Below, piece by piece: positions 1 through 9,332 of a stretch of DNA of 64,000 nucleotides. How positions within the stretch are numbered: the first letter of the stretch is position 1; every line of letters begins with the position of its first letter. Position numbers and translations under genes: made by a program. Origin of the DNA: Vicia villosa (lineage: Eukaryota > Streptophyta > Magnoliopsida > Fabales > Fabaceae); NCBI RefSeq assembly GCF_029867415.1, contig NC_081183.1, positions 146,626,798-146,690,797 of the forward strand, written 5' to 3'. The notes under the pieces are model-generated. The model saw only the letters and a program-made list of their open reading frames with translations. It had not been told where the DNA came from and searched no databases.

Positions 1-1194
1 CTTTTCAGGGTTGACTTTTCAAATACGTTCCGACTATGCGCCACGCCCTTCACAAAGCTAAGTATTTAATTTATTTTAAAAGTCTATTTTGTTTCCTTTT
101 GATTTTAGGGTTTGCCCTTATATTTTTGAACTGTGCATACATTCATTCCATATATTTTTCTGCCTTTGCCTTTTTCAGGGTTAACCCTGAAATCTCTCCC
201 GACTGCCAACCCTATTAGATCAAATTCGAAGCTAAGTTCTTATTCATATTTAATTTCTCTTTGACATTTTTTATTAAGTTAAGGTTAACTTTAATTCTCA
301 GTGAATTAGCCATACACTCACCCTTTTCTGTTTATTCTTCCTTTTCAATTTTCAGGGTTTAATGATTGTCGAAGCTACGAGTTTGGTAACCCTAAAACCC
401 TAACCTTGATATTTTTTCTTTGTTTATTATTACTTATGTCAAACCCTATTAAGGGATCCGCTGGTTACAATTTCCCTCCCCCATATTACTGTTTCTTGCC
501 TTATATTATCTGCGTGGTTAGTAAAATAGGGAGTGACAACCATGAATTGAATTTAGAATCGCTAATTTACAAGATAATATAATTGAATATAATCACGTGA
601 TTGGTGCACACACGCACGCTTTTGGGTAACCTCTCTGTTGCCTTGTTGCCTGTTGCCTTGTTGCCTGTTGCCTTGTGTTTTTTTGCAGAATAAGCCAAGT
701 CCCTCGAATACGAGGATACCTCAGCCATGTTGCCTCGATAAAAAGGTCACGACCCTAAATGATGCTGCCTTCGGTACACAAATGACCTCGACCCTTGGAA
801 GTTGCCTACGGAAAAAGGCTGAGGTATCTTCTGGTTGCCTAACGAAAATGGCTTATTCTAATTCTTGCCTTAGACTACCTGCCCTTCTATGGCATGGGAC
901 AGTCTCATGGAAAAGGACGCTTCGACGACCCTTCAACCTCCAAACGAATGGCTTCCTGCCCTCTTATGGCAAGGATAGACCCTTTCATTCTGAAAGGCTA
1001 AAAAGAGACCTATCATTTGAGTTTAAGGTAATTGCCCCTAATTGCCTTGCAATGCTCATCTTTAATATTCTTTCTCACAATTCTTCGAAAACTGGCTACG
1101 CTCATTTACGAGCTAAAGTCCATTTTTTCCTCTTTCATCTACATTTTCTGAAAACGAGCAAGCAAAGCAATTAAGAGCCCATGGAAAACCATGG

Positions 1195-1227
1195 ATGCAA
1201 AGGGTGTCTTACACCTTCCCTTTGCAT
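1195..1227. other. Conserved LTR hairpin, 10-bp perfect stem
   Basis: The arms ATGCAAAGGG and CCCTTTGCAT are perfectly complementary around a 13-base loop. An alternative inner pairing GGTGT/ACACC overlaps it. Just upstream, CCATGG is repeated with four A's between the copies. The same 33-bp hairpin recurs at 9150-9182, 20077-20109 and 29581-29613, with only a loop base changed between Ogre-A and Ogre-B. It lies about 150 bp before the LTR end. Confidence 0.8.
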
Positions 1228-1317
1228 AAATTACCCCCCGAACTTAGATTTCTTTAAAAAGGTTTTTTTCTGTTTCTTTTTGCCTTTCCGAATTTGTTTG
1301 GATAAAATAAAAGTCGG

Positions 1318-1326
1318 TGGCGACTC
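1318..1326 (+). promoter_or_regulatory. LTR copy of the primer-site core
   Basis: TGGCGACTC occurs here inside the LTR and again 64 bp downstream as the first nine bases of the primer-binding site. Ogre-B has the same arrangement at 20199-20208 against its primer site at 20257, where ten bases match. Confidence 0.6.
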
Positions 1327-1381
1327 ATGCTTAACCGCGACATTTCGATCGATAAAAAGTCAGTTCACCGTATTACAGAAC

Positions 1382-1399
1382 TGGCGACTCTGCTGGGGA
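1382..1399 (+). promoter_or_regulatory. Ogre-A primer-binding site (tRNA-Arg type)
   Basis: TGGCGACTCTGCTGGGGA begins four bases after the LTR end and starts with the TGG expected to pair with a tRNA CCA end. This sequence type is the one described for Ogre elements, which use tRNA-Arg. It is identical in Ogre-B. Confidence 0.85.
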
Positions 1400-2561
1400 T
1401 TAAAATTTCGATAAAAGAGGGGTTACCTTAAAAGTTTAGGAATCACTTAAATGTTTTCTACTATTTGCTTTGTTTGCTTTACTTTTGCAGGGCTGTTTTG
1501 GGAAAATTGAAGGACGAATCCTATTCCCGGATTCAAGAACACTTAAGATTAGGAGCGGCATAGTCATGGAGACCCCCTTTGTGCATGCTTGGGGTTGGTC
1601 AAAATGAAGTTCACACTTGAGTTAGGCCTCCACTGGTTATTGTGTACCTCTTTTGCATGAGAGAGGTTTATGCATGTATCTTTGGGTGCGTCGGAGCTCA
1701 AGGACTTTTAGTTACCCTTAACCCATCCTGGCTTTTAGGAACGTAGTGGGAGGGCTATTCTTGGTGCATGCCAAGTTATGGTCGCTACCCGATACTACAG
1801 CTCAGATAGGTTTCTTCCTAAAGTATCATTGCGTGGTATGCATTTACCATGTTCGAGGGTGCTTTAGAGGGGGCTGACAATTCTGAGTCACTTGGTAGAA
1901 CCCGTTGCTGAAATCTCCTTATCCATAGAAATGCCCTTGGGAAGGACACCTAATCAGACTCCATGCAAGCCTTAATCCAAAAATTGTGTGACTTGCGTGA
2001 CTTGTGTGACTTGTTTGTGTTTGCTACTAACCTTCGTTCCTCGCAGGTTTTGTTGAAAGGACTCACTTGTCCTTACTATCTCACACTATGCCTAATTAAC
2101 TTCATTCGCATAACATCATGACATCATAAGCATAACATGATTTAACTAACCCTTTCAAGGATCTTAGGAATTTAGGGCGCACAATTTCAGGTGCCTTTAT
2201 CAAAGACTGAATCCCTATCAAGGGGCAAGAGGATTTATTTTCCTCTGGCCGCATACCTTCCGATTCAGAGACACAATACCTATCAAGGGGCAAGAGGATT
2301 TATTTTCCTCTAGCCATGTACCTTCAAATTCAGAAGTATCCCGAATCAGAGGCGATGACCCACTGGATATGGTGAGCTTGATTCCTATAGAAGAACATCA
2401 AAAAATCAGAGTTCTTCAGACAAAGACGCGACCAAATCATTTTCTAATGTTGCTAACTAAAAGCCTAAGTATCCTTGAAAATATTGCATCTGCATTCATA
2501 ACATTGCATCACAGGTTTCCACCACAGGTTTCTCACCTCCTCGCTGTTTATCTCAGCACAA
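1400..2561 (+). other. Ogre-A leader, no coding recognised
   Basis: This stretch lies between the primer site and the gag remnant and is similar along its length to 20275-21450 in Ogre-B. It contains a near-direct repeat of about 70 bp (2213-2250 and 2274-2320, ATCAAGGGGCAAGAGGAT-like), also present in Ogre-B near 21075-21185. I see no conserved open frame. Full-length Ogre elements carry an extra ORF before gag, and I found no trace of it here. Confidence 0.6.
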
Positions 2562-3298
2562 ATGGATCTCGAGCAATCAGTCAAAAATCTTCAGGCTCAG
2601 AACAACCAATTCCGAGAGATGATCTTTAACTTGGCCAAGGGGCAAGAAGAATTAAAGGCACTCCTATTCTTGGGGTACAATTACAATGCGAGATGCGCTT
2701 ATTATTCGAACAATCCTAGTTATGGTGTAAAGGATGGTAGACCGTTGAAGCGTGCCATTAAAAATTTAATCATGACACTCAAATCAGAAAAGACCACGAC
2801 AATGAAGTCACGACAACGAAGTCATGACAACTCAGTCACGATAATGGAATCACGACAACTGAGTCACGATAATGGAATCACGACAACGAAGTCACAACAA
2901 CTGAGTCACGATAATGGAATCATGACAACTGAGTCACGATAATGGAATCACGACAACTGAGCCACAACAATCAATTCACTCATATGATCCAGACGCTCAG
3001 GGTAATCGAGCCTACATATTCTAACACCTACACTCCTGACTATAAACCCAATGCGAGGTGCGCGTACCACTCCAATAGTCCAGTACATTACACAAACAAT
3101 TGCTGGACATTGAAGAATACGATTCAAGATCTGATCGATGATGGAGAAATCAAAATTAAACCTCCTGAAACTCCTGTGATGATCACCGCTCCTATGCCTA
3201 GTCATGACAATACTGATCGACGTCTAGACGAACGAACTTTTGGATCATTAGATTTACTTTCGTTTGCAAGTCTTTGTTCTGTTTGTTTAAACATTTGA
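2562..3298 (+). pseudogene. gag: Ogre-A gag remnant, internally deleted
   Basis: The start (about 35 residues beginning MDLEQSVKNLQAQN) matches the N-terminus of Ogre-B gag. The sequence then jumps straight to a C-terminal zinc-knuckle region, losing the whole Retrotrans_gag core (about 300 residues in Ogre-B). The knuckle region appears twice. A first degenerate copy (CAYYSNNPS, near 2690-2780) lacks its second half. A better copy (CAYHSNSPVHYTNNCW, near 3058-3110) fits C-x2-H-x5-H-x4-C and runs into the conserved tail rich in PPETP. A 14/28-bp minisatellite separates the two copies and breaks the frame. No functional Gag can be made. Confidence 0.85.
2795..2973 (+). repeat. Minisatellite, 14-bp unit, inside the gag remnant
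   Basis: About twelve degenerate 14-bp units of the form NNAGTCACGACAAY alternate to give 28-bp pairs such as GAATCACGACAACT followed by GAGTCACGATAATG. The sequence before the array (AATCAGAAAAGACCACGAC) is the same as that before the longer array in Ogre-B at 25111. There the array lies near the 3' LTR, not in gag. The open frame across it is fortuitous, since neither 14 nor 28 is a multiple of three. Confidence 0.85.
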
Positions 3299-5403
3299 AT
3301 CATGATAGACATTATCTGTTTTAATAATCATCATCAGTGCATTGCATATGTTTGTCTTGAATAAATTATTTCGTTATCACTCATTTTAAATTATGTTTCT
3401 ACTTTGCATGTGTTTTGTGATATTCAACTCCTGCTAAAGTTGTAAGCCTTTTAAGGGAGGATGACGAAAACGATACCGCAACCTGATACAGTATGCTTTT
3501 GAGCGGACTATGCTGACGATGTACAGGCATTGTTTCAATTCCTAAACAGCAGAGATATAAGGATGTTAATCCCTCGTCAACCCCCTTTGAGCCTAAGAAG
3601 TAGAAGTTTCTTTTTTTGTATTAAAACCCTTGATCATAACCTGGGGCAGGGTAGTTCTCAATTTAATTTGGCTGTGCATTCTATTTTAAGAGAATCACTC
3701 AGTACACCTTTCAACAAGGATTTCAATCACAAGCATTCATCCGCACACATCAAAGGAGTGTTGGAGATGTCAATGAAAAGACAATGATGGTTCATCAATC
3801 ATCAAACAAGGCAGTCAATATCTTTCAAAAAGGAAAAAATGAAAAAACATATACACCAAGAAAAGCCTGCTAAGTCAAAAATCAAAAAGGTGACTTAGGC
3901 AAAAATCAAGGCATCCCGCTGACTGTAATCTAAAAAGAAAAAAACAGTTCAGGCAAAAGTTAGGGATATCAAAAGGATGAAAACAGAGAAGTCAATAAGT
4001 TCCTGAACAACACAATGTTGTAACTACCAAAAGGAAGAAGTGACTGCCATCTCAAAAGTTATCTTTGCTTGTGAACCATCATCATTATCAAAGGTGCAAA
4101 TCCAAAAGTCTCTTGGAACTTGAATGCATAAGTCGAATTAACTGAGCTTAGGATCGAAGAACATCACGAAGAGGGGTGGGTACAAATAAACTTTGAGCCT
4201 TTATCCTTTGTTTCTTAAAACCGTGAACCAAGCCACGTTACAACCCTTGAAAGTCCTAATTGAAGCATGGTTAGTTCGAAAGCATACTGTCACCAAAAGG
4301 GTATCCTGACTCCTTAAGGTTTACCAAAAATGCTGAGTTGATATTTCTTTTTTACAAACATCACATTGTTAAAAATATCATGCTTTTACAAATGTCATGC
4401 TTTATTACATCCTGTTTCAAATGTTTCAAAAAAAAAAAAAAAACTCAAGACAAACGTATGCATTGCATCTCATGAATTCATTATTAAACATATTCTGCTA
4501 CATAATTTCAAATGTTAGCATCAGAAAGAACTTGCATAGGGTACAACTAATGACTAGAAAGTTATCCCGATAGGCAACGTCTCCTACATATACAAGGGGC
4601 ATGACACGTTTCTCCCAATCAATCAGGGGCAATCAAGTCAAGATTCCGAGAATCTCTCAAAGATGCCAAAAACAATCAGGGGCATGCATCCAAATAAATC
4701 TTAAGCTATTTCCAATCAACATGGGACATTGTCTTGAGCCTATGAGCGCTGGGAGCATATCACCCATAGTGTACCTTTCATAAAGTCCTCGCGAGGCGAA
4801 TCTTACCAAAGTTCCTGCTAACTGGGGCAAATCTATGCAAGTCCAGTTTGACATCTTCGATCAACACTCATTGGCACGTTCTAATCAACACAGATCCAGG
4901 AATGACAAGTGCTATAATACTGGGGGCAACTCTCAAGACGCCCATGTCTCCCCGCAGAGCCAGGTTCATAAAATCACATCCCCGCAGAGCCAGGTTCATA
5001 AAATCACATCCCCAACAGAGTTGACATCTTCAACACCACCGACACTTTGTTCTTCTCCAACATGGCTTACTAATATCTTTCATCCCCAGTCAGGATCCAT
5101 CAAATTACTGTTCATCCCCAAGCAGAAGTCATAAATCCCCAGCTAAACATCTTCAAGACAAGACCAGACGTCAAAATCACAAAGACATTGAGATTTATTT
5201 TCTCGACGAAGATAACATAAATCATATTCGCATACCACATGACATAAACATATTCATACATCGCATACATCACTATATAACAAATCCATAACATACGAAG
5301 TTTCTCATTTATTTTGAGATACTCATCACATAAACGCATGCATCATGACATAAGAAAACTAACCTCTATTTTTCAGGATATTACTATCTCTGTCTGCAAG
5401 AGT
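3299..5403 (+). other. Ogre-A interior without recognisable coding
   Basis: This part is collinear with 22822-24950 of Ogre-B, with patchy differences, and carries no RT, integrase or protease motif in any frame I read. A 27-bp duplication (CCCCGCAGAGCCAGGTTCAT twice, near 4953-5008) is present only here. The conservation between two elements suggests a shared untranslated or cis-acting region, but that is inference. Confidence 0.6.
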
Positions 5404-5876
5404 TAAGTCGACACCTTTGACGGTTCCTTAACAATCTATTCTCAATTATTAAGTCGACACCTTTGACGGTTCCTTAATACATCAAGAGTTAAGTCGACAC
5501 CTTTGACGGTTCCTTAACAACACATTTCAGATATAAGTCGATACCTTTGACGGTTCCTTATACAATCTACCTACATATCTGAGTCGATACCTTTGACGGT
5601 GCCTCAATGATATGCTTCAGAGTTAAGTCGATACCTTTGACGGTTCCTTAACAACCCACATCAAGAGTTAAGTCGACACCTTTGACGGTTCCTTAACAAC
5701 ACATTTCAGATATAAGTCGACACCTTTGACGGTTCCTTATACAATCTGTCTGCATATCTGAGTCGATACCTTTGACGGTGCCTCAACAATATGCTTCAAA
5801 TTTAAGTCGATACCTTTGACGGTTCCTTAAATAACCCAACACAGATTTGAGTCGATACCTTTGACGGTTCCTCAAC
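5404..5876 (+). repeat. Hairpin minisatellite, 11 units of about 44 bp with covarying arms
   Basis: Eleven units share the core TCGAYACCTTTGACGGT, starting near 5404, 5451, 5490, 5533, 5580, 5624, 5668, 5714, 5760, 5803 and 5847. The bases on either side of a 19-base loop are complementary in every unit although the arms differ: GTTAAG/CTTAAC, TATTAAG/CTTAATA, TATAAG/CTTATA, TGAG/CTCA, ATTTAAG/CTTAAAT and TTGAG/CTCAA. Units 3-6 and 7-10 form a higher-order repeat of 178 bp. The array ends at an A-rich tract (5881-5895), about 200 bp before the purine tract. It has no counterpart of this length in Ogre-B. Confidence 0.95.
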
Positions 5877-6091
5877 ATTCAAAAAAAAAAAAGAAGACAA
5901 CAAAAGCAGAAATTTTGCAACAATCCATACTCCAACAACTACCAGATGGCATCTACAAGCCCATCTCCGACAAAAGTCCCTACTTCAAATAGGGCAAATT
6001 TCTTGGTATTCTTGTGTTCAATCATCTTCCACCTTCAGATACCGACTGGCACACAAACCACTCTACATCTTCAGGTTTAAGATAATTGAAC

Positions 6092-6100
6092 AGGGGCAGC
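6092..6100 (+). promoter_or_regulatory. Ogre-A polypurine tract
   Basis: AGGGGCAGC directly precedes the 3' LTR start TGTCATACC. The same nine bases precede the 3' LTR of Ogre-B at 25854-25862. Confidence 0.75.
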
Positions 6101-6880
6101 TGTCATACCCCAAAATTTGCCCATACATTTTCTCCCATTTCAATTCAAATCAATACAAAAAGTCCTAGAACTCCTCCATACCTTAAAAATCGAGGGAGAT
6201 GCGCTTGGTCAAAGTTGGTTAAATTTTGATAAAATGCATGAGGCAAATGAAGATTAAAATGGACTTTTCTCCCAAATGGGCCCAAATAATTGATCCCAAA
6301 CTTAACTCATGGGCCATCCCTGATCCATTGGTTATTCTATTTTTTTTATTATTTTTAGTATTTATTTATTTTGTTTTGAATTTATTATTTTTAATTCAAA
6401 TTAAATTAAATGAAATACTAGAAATAATAAAATTGTATTTGATTCTAAAATATCTCTTCATAAAAATCAGGGCAAATGATTTGGAATTTGGTTCAAAGAA
6501 TAATACGTATTTAGCAAGATTGCAATCAACATTCAATCAAGAATCTCCCACACTCCAATCTCCATAAAAACAAAGATTTGATCCACCTCAAAAAAACCTA
6601 ATTCAGACTAATATATATGCATAAGGATTGCTGATCAAAAGGGGGATTTTTTGGCGACAAAGAGACCCTGTTCCAAGGATAAGAAAAATCGCAAAAAAAA
6701 ACTGGAAATTGCAGCCAAGGATTTGTATCGTGTCAAGCCGTTTCAAGCATTCTAACAGTTCCCTGGTGGTCCTCTGAGTAGTTCCGAATTGTCACCATCG
6801 AGTGAAACACCAAGAACAGCCTTCTGTGACTCACGGTTAGATCCTATTTTTTTTCAATTTGATTACGTTCATACGTTCAT

Positions 6881-6889
6881 TATAAATAG
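6881..6889 (+). promoter_or_regulatory. Putative TATA box of the Ogre-A LTR
   Basis: TATAAATAG lies about 780 bp into the LTR in AT-rich sequence. It is the best TATA match I saw in this LTR. The transcription start is not determined. Confidence 0.4.
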
Positions 6890-7290
6890 CATATGCATAC
6901 ATATTCTTGATCGTGAAGGTCTTTGGAAACTTTCTGCGTCGTTAATTTGTGTGTAATTCCAGATTGAAGTTTATGCCATGTTTAGGGTTTTGAGTTCTTG
7001 AAATTGGGAACTCTCCATATAGGTGATTCCAGGCCGAATTAAGGGCATAAATAGGACCGAGAGTTTGACTATGCTTGATCTGGGTTTTCGTATGGTGCTG
7101 TATAGTGTTAAATTGCAGGTTTGAGCAAAGGATGTCTATGGCCACAAACAAAAACCGTGGCTAAAGGCTGTTTAAGGTTGCAGAAACTCGGCGAAGGAGA
7201 TGAAGGGGCCTGGGCGCGCAGCTTTTGATTCAATTTTTTCTTGACTTAGTCGATATTATATTGTTATTGTTTCATAATAATTTCAACTAG

Positions 7291-7370
7291 TGAAGGTGGC
7301 ACGGATGGCAAACGTGCGCGTGGGTGATCAATGGGTCCAGGGTTCGATCCCTGGCCCATGCAAAGTTTAT
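7291..7370 (+). repeat. tRNA-like (SINE-type) segment in the Ogre-A LTR
   Basis: TGGCACGGATGG (7297-7308) resembles a Pol III A box. GGTTCGATCC (7341-7350), within a CCAGGG...CCCTGG stem, is an exact B box, and the spacing is tRNA-like. It is followed by a T-rich run (7366-7378). The rest does not fold as a normal tRNA by eye, so I call it a SINE fragment or captured tRNA-derived sequence. The Ogre-B LTR has unrelated GC-rich sequence at the equivalent place. Confidence 0.5.
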
Positions 7371-9332
7371 TTTTTTTAATTCGTTTTCTTCTATGGATCT
7401 CATGCGTTTCATGCGCGAAGGCCTACCATGCGCCTTCATATACCAACCAGTGGATCCTCATAGATTAGAATCTGAAGGCCTAGAAGGCACCTCCCCACCA
7501 TGGACTTCCAAGGACCTGTTACATACAAGCAGAGCTAAGTTTCTTCAAATTTCTTTTTATTTTTCTTTTAATTCTATGTAATCTTTTCATTTATTTATTT
7601 GTTTTGTTTATTAATGTCAATTCTAAAAATATTTTAAAATGTCCTTTTTCACAAAGTCACCATTTTAATAATATTTATTTAATTATTTTATTCTAATAAT
7701 AATTTGTTTTTTTAAATTGTTTTAAGTTGTTTAAATTAACTTAGTTAATTATAAATATTTTTATTCATCGATTAAAAATAAACATTGGGGTTAGGATATT
7801 TATTCGAAACCTGGTTTTCACCAATTTAATTAATTGGGTAAAAACCAACAATTAATTTGTTTTTTTTATCTATTCTATTAACCATGGTTAACTTGTGCCT
7901 TAATCAGGGTTTACAAGAATCTGCCCTACACTGAAAAATATTTATGTTTCTATGCCTTTTCAGGGTTGACTTTTCAAATACGTTCCGACTATGCGCCACG
8001 CCCTTCACAAAGCTAAGTATTTAATTTATTTTAAAAGTCTATTTTGTTTCCTTTTGATTTTAGGGTTTGCCCTTATATTTTTGAACTGTGCATACATTCA
8101 TTCCATATATTTTTCTGCCTTTGCCTTTTTCAGGGTTAACCCTGAAATCTCTCCCGACTGCCAACCCTATTAGATCAAATTCGAAGCTAAGTTCTTATTC
8201 ATATTTAATTTCTCTTTGACATTTTTTATTAAGTTAAGGTTAACTTTAATTCTCAGTGAATTAGCCATACACTCACCCTTTTCTGTTTATTCTTCCTTTT
8301 CAATTTTCAGGGTTTAATGATTGTCGAAGCTACGAGTTTGGTAACCCTAAAACCCTAACCTTGATATTTTTTCTTTGTTTATTATTACTTATGTCAAACC
8401 CTATTAAGGGATCCGCTGGTTACAATTTCCCTCCCCCATATTACTGTTTCTTGCCTTATATTATCTGCGTGGTTAGTAAAATAGGGAGTGACAACCATGA
8501 ATTGAATTTAGAATCGCTAATTTACAAGATAATATAATTGAATATAATCACGTGATTGGTGCACACACGCACGCTTTTGGGTAACCTCTCTGTTGCCTTG
8601 TTGCCTGTTGCCTTGTTGCCTGTTGCCTTGTGTTTTTTTGCAGAATAAGCCAAGTCCCTCGAATACGAGGATACCTCAGCCATGTTGCCTCGATAAAAAG
8701 GTCACGACCCTAAATGATGCTGCCTTCGGTACACAAATGACCTCGACCCTTGGAAGTTGCCTACGGAAAAAGGCTGAGGTATCTTCTGGTTGCCTAACGA
8801 AAATGGCTTATTCTAATTCTTGCCTTAGACTACCTGCCCTTCTATGGCATGGGGCAGTCTCATGGCAAAGGACGCTTCGACGACCCTTCAACCTCCAAAC
8901 GAAAGGCTTCCTGCCCTCTTATGGCAAGGATAGACCCTTTCATTCTGAAAGGCTAAAAAGAGACCTATCATTTGAGTTTAAGGTAATTGCCCCTAATTGC
9001 CTTGCAATGCTCATCTTTAATATTCTTTCTCACAATTCTTCGAAAACTGGCTACGCTCATTTACGAGCTAAAGTCCATTTTTTCCTCTTTCATCTACATT
9101 TTCTGAAAACGAGCAAGCAAAGCAATTAAGAGCCCATGGAAAACCATGGATGCAAAGGGTGTCTTACACCTTCCCTTTGCATAAATTACCCCCCGAACTT
9201 AGATTTCTTTAAAAAGGTTTTTTTCTGTTTCTTTTTGCCTTTCCGAATTTGTTTGGATAAAATAAAAGTCGGTGGCGACTCATGCTTAACCGCGACATTT
9301 CGATCGATAAAAAGTCAGTTCACCGTATTACA

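Larger units (their letters stand above)
1..1377 (+). repeat. Ogre-A 5' LTR, 3' portion
   Basis: This is the right-hand 1377 bp of the 5' LTR, matched almost base for base by 7956-9332. It contains degenerate modules of roughly 140 bp, each running from a TTTCAGGGT-like start to a GAAGCTAAGT-like end. It also has a run of 7-bp TTGCCTG-type repeats near 630-676, a conserved hairpin at 1195-1227, and a copy of the primer-site core at 1318-1326. The small open frames in it (36-218, 638-1174, 1181-1414) recur in the other LTR because the DNA is duplicated. They look like chance frames, not genes. Confidence 0.93.
1..9332 (+). mobile_element. Ogre-A: non-autonomous Ogre-type Ty3/gypsy element (5' end outside window)
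   Basis: The first 1377 bases repeat at 7956-9332 with a constant offset of 7955, which defines two LTRs around an internal region at 1378-6100. I noticed only three differences in the compared 1377 bp (all between about 8850 and 8910 in the 3' copy), so the insertion is recent. The LTR begins TGTCATACCCC and ends GTATTACA, is followed by an Arg-type primer site, and is preceded at its 3' copy by the purine tract AGGGGCAGC. The 4.7-kb interior holds only gag scraps and two minisatellites. I see no protease, RT, RNase H or integrase, so it depends on enzymes from elsewhere. About 1855 bp of the 5' LTR lie left of the window. The 3' flank starts ACCAC, the expected target duplication, which cannot be confirmed here. 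Confidence 0.93.
6101..9332 (+). repeat. Ogre-A 3' LTR (3232 bp)
   Basis: The boundaries are TGTCATACCCC at the left and GTATTACA at the right. The last 1377 bp match the 5' copy. It contains a TATA-like TATAAATAG at 6881-6889 and a tRNA-like segment at 7291-7365. A GC-richer stretch near 7390-7530 ends AGAGCTAAGT, and the modules, hairpin and primer-core copy described for the 5' LTR follow. Its two ends resemble the Ogre-B LTR, while the middle differs. Confidence 0.93.

Noticed and set aside
375..402. Telomere-like CCCTAAA sequence
   Set aside because: Only about two imperfect units occur, inside an LTR, so there is no telomeric array.
638..1174. 178-codon open frame in the Ogre-A LTR, repeated at 8593-9129
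   Set aside because: It is duplicated only because the LTR is duplicated. It starts in a 7-bp repeat run, matches no family I know, and is not conserved in the Ogre-B LTR.
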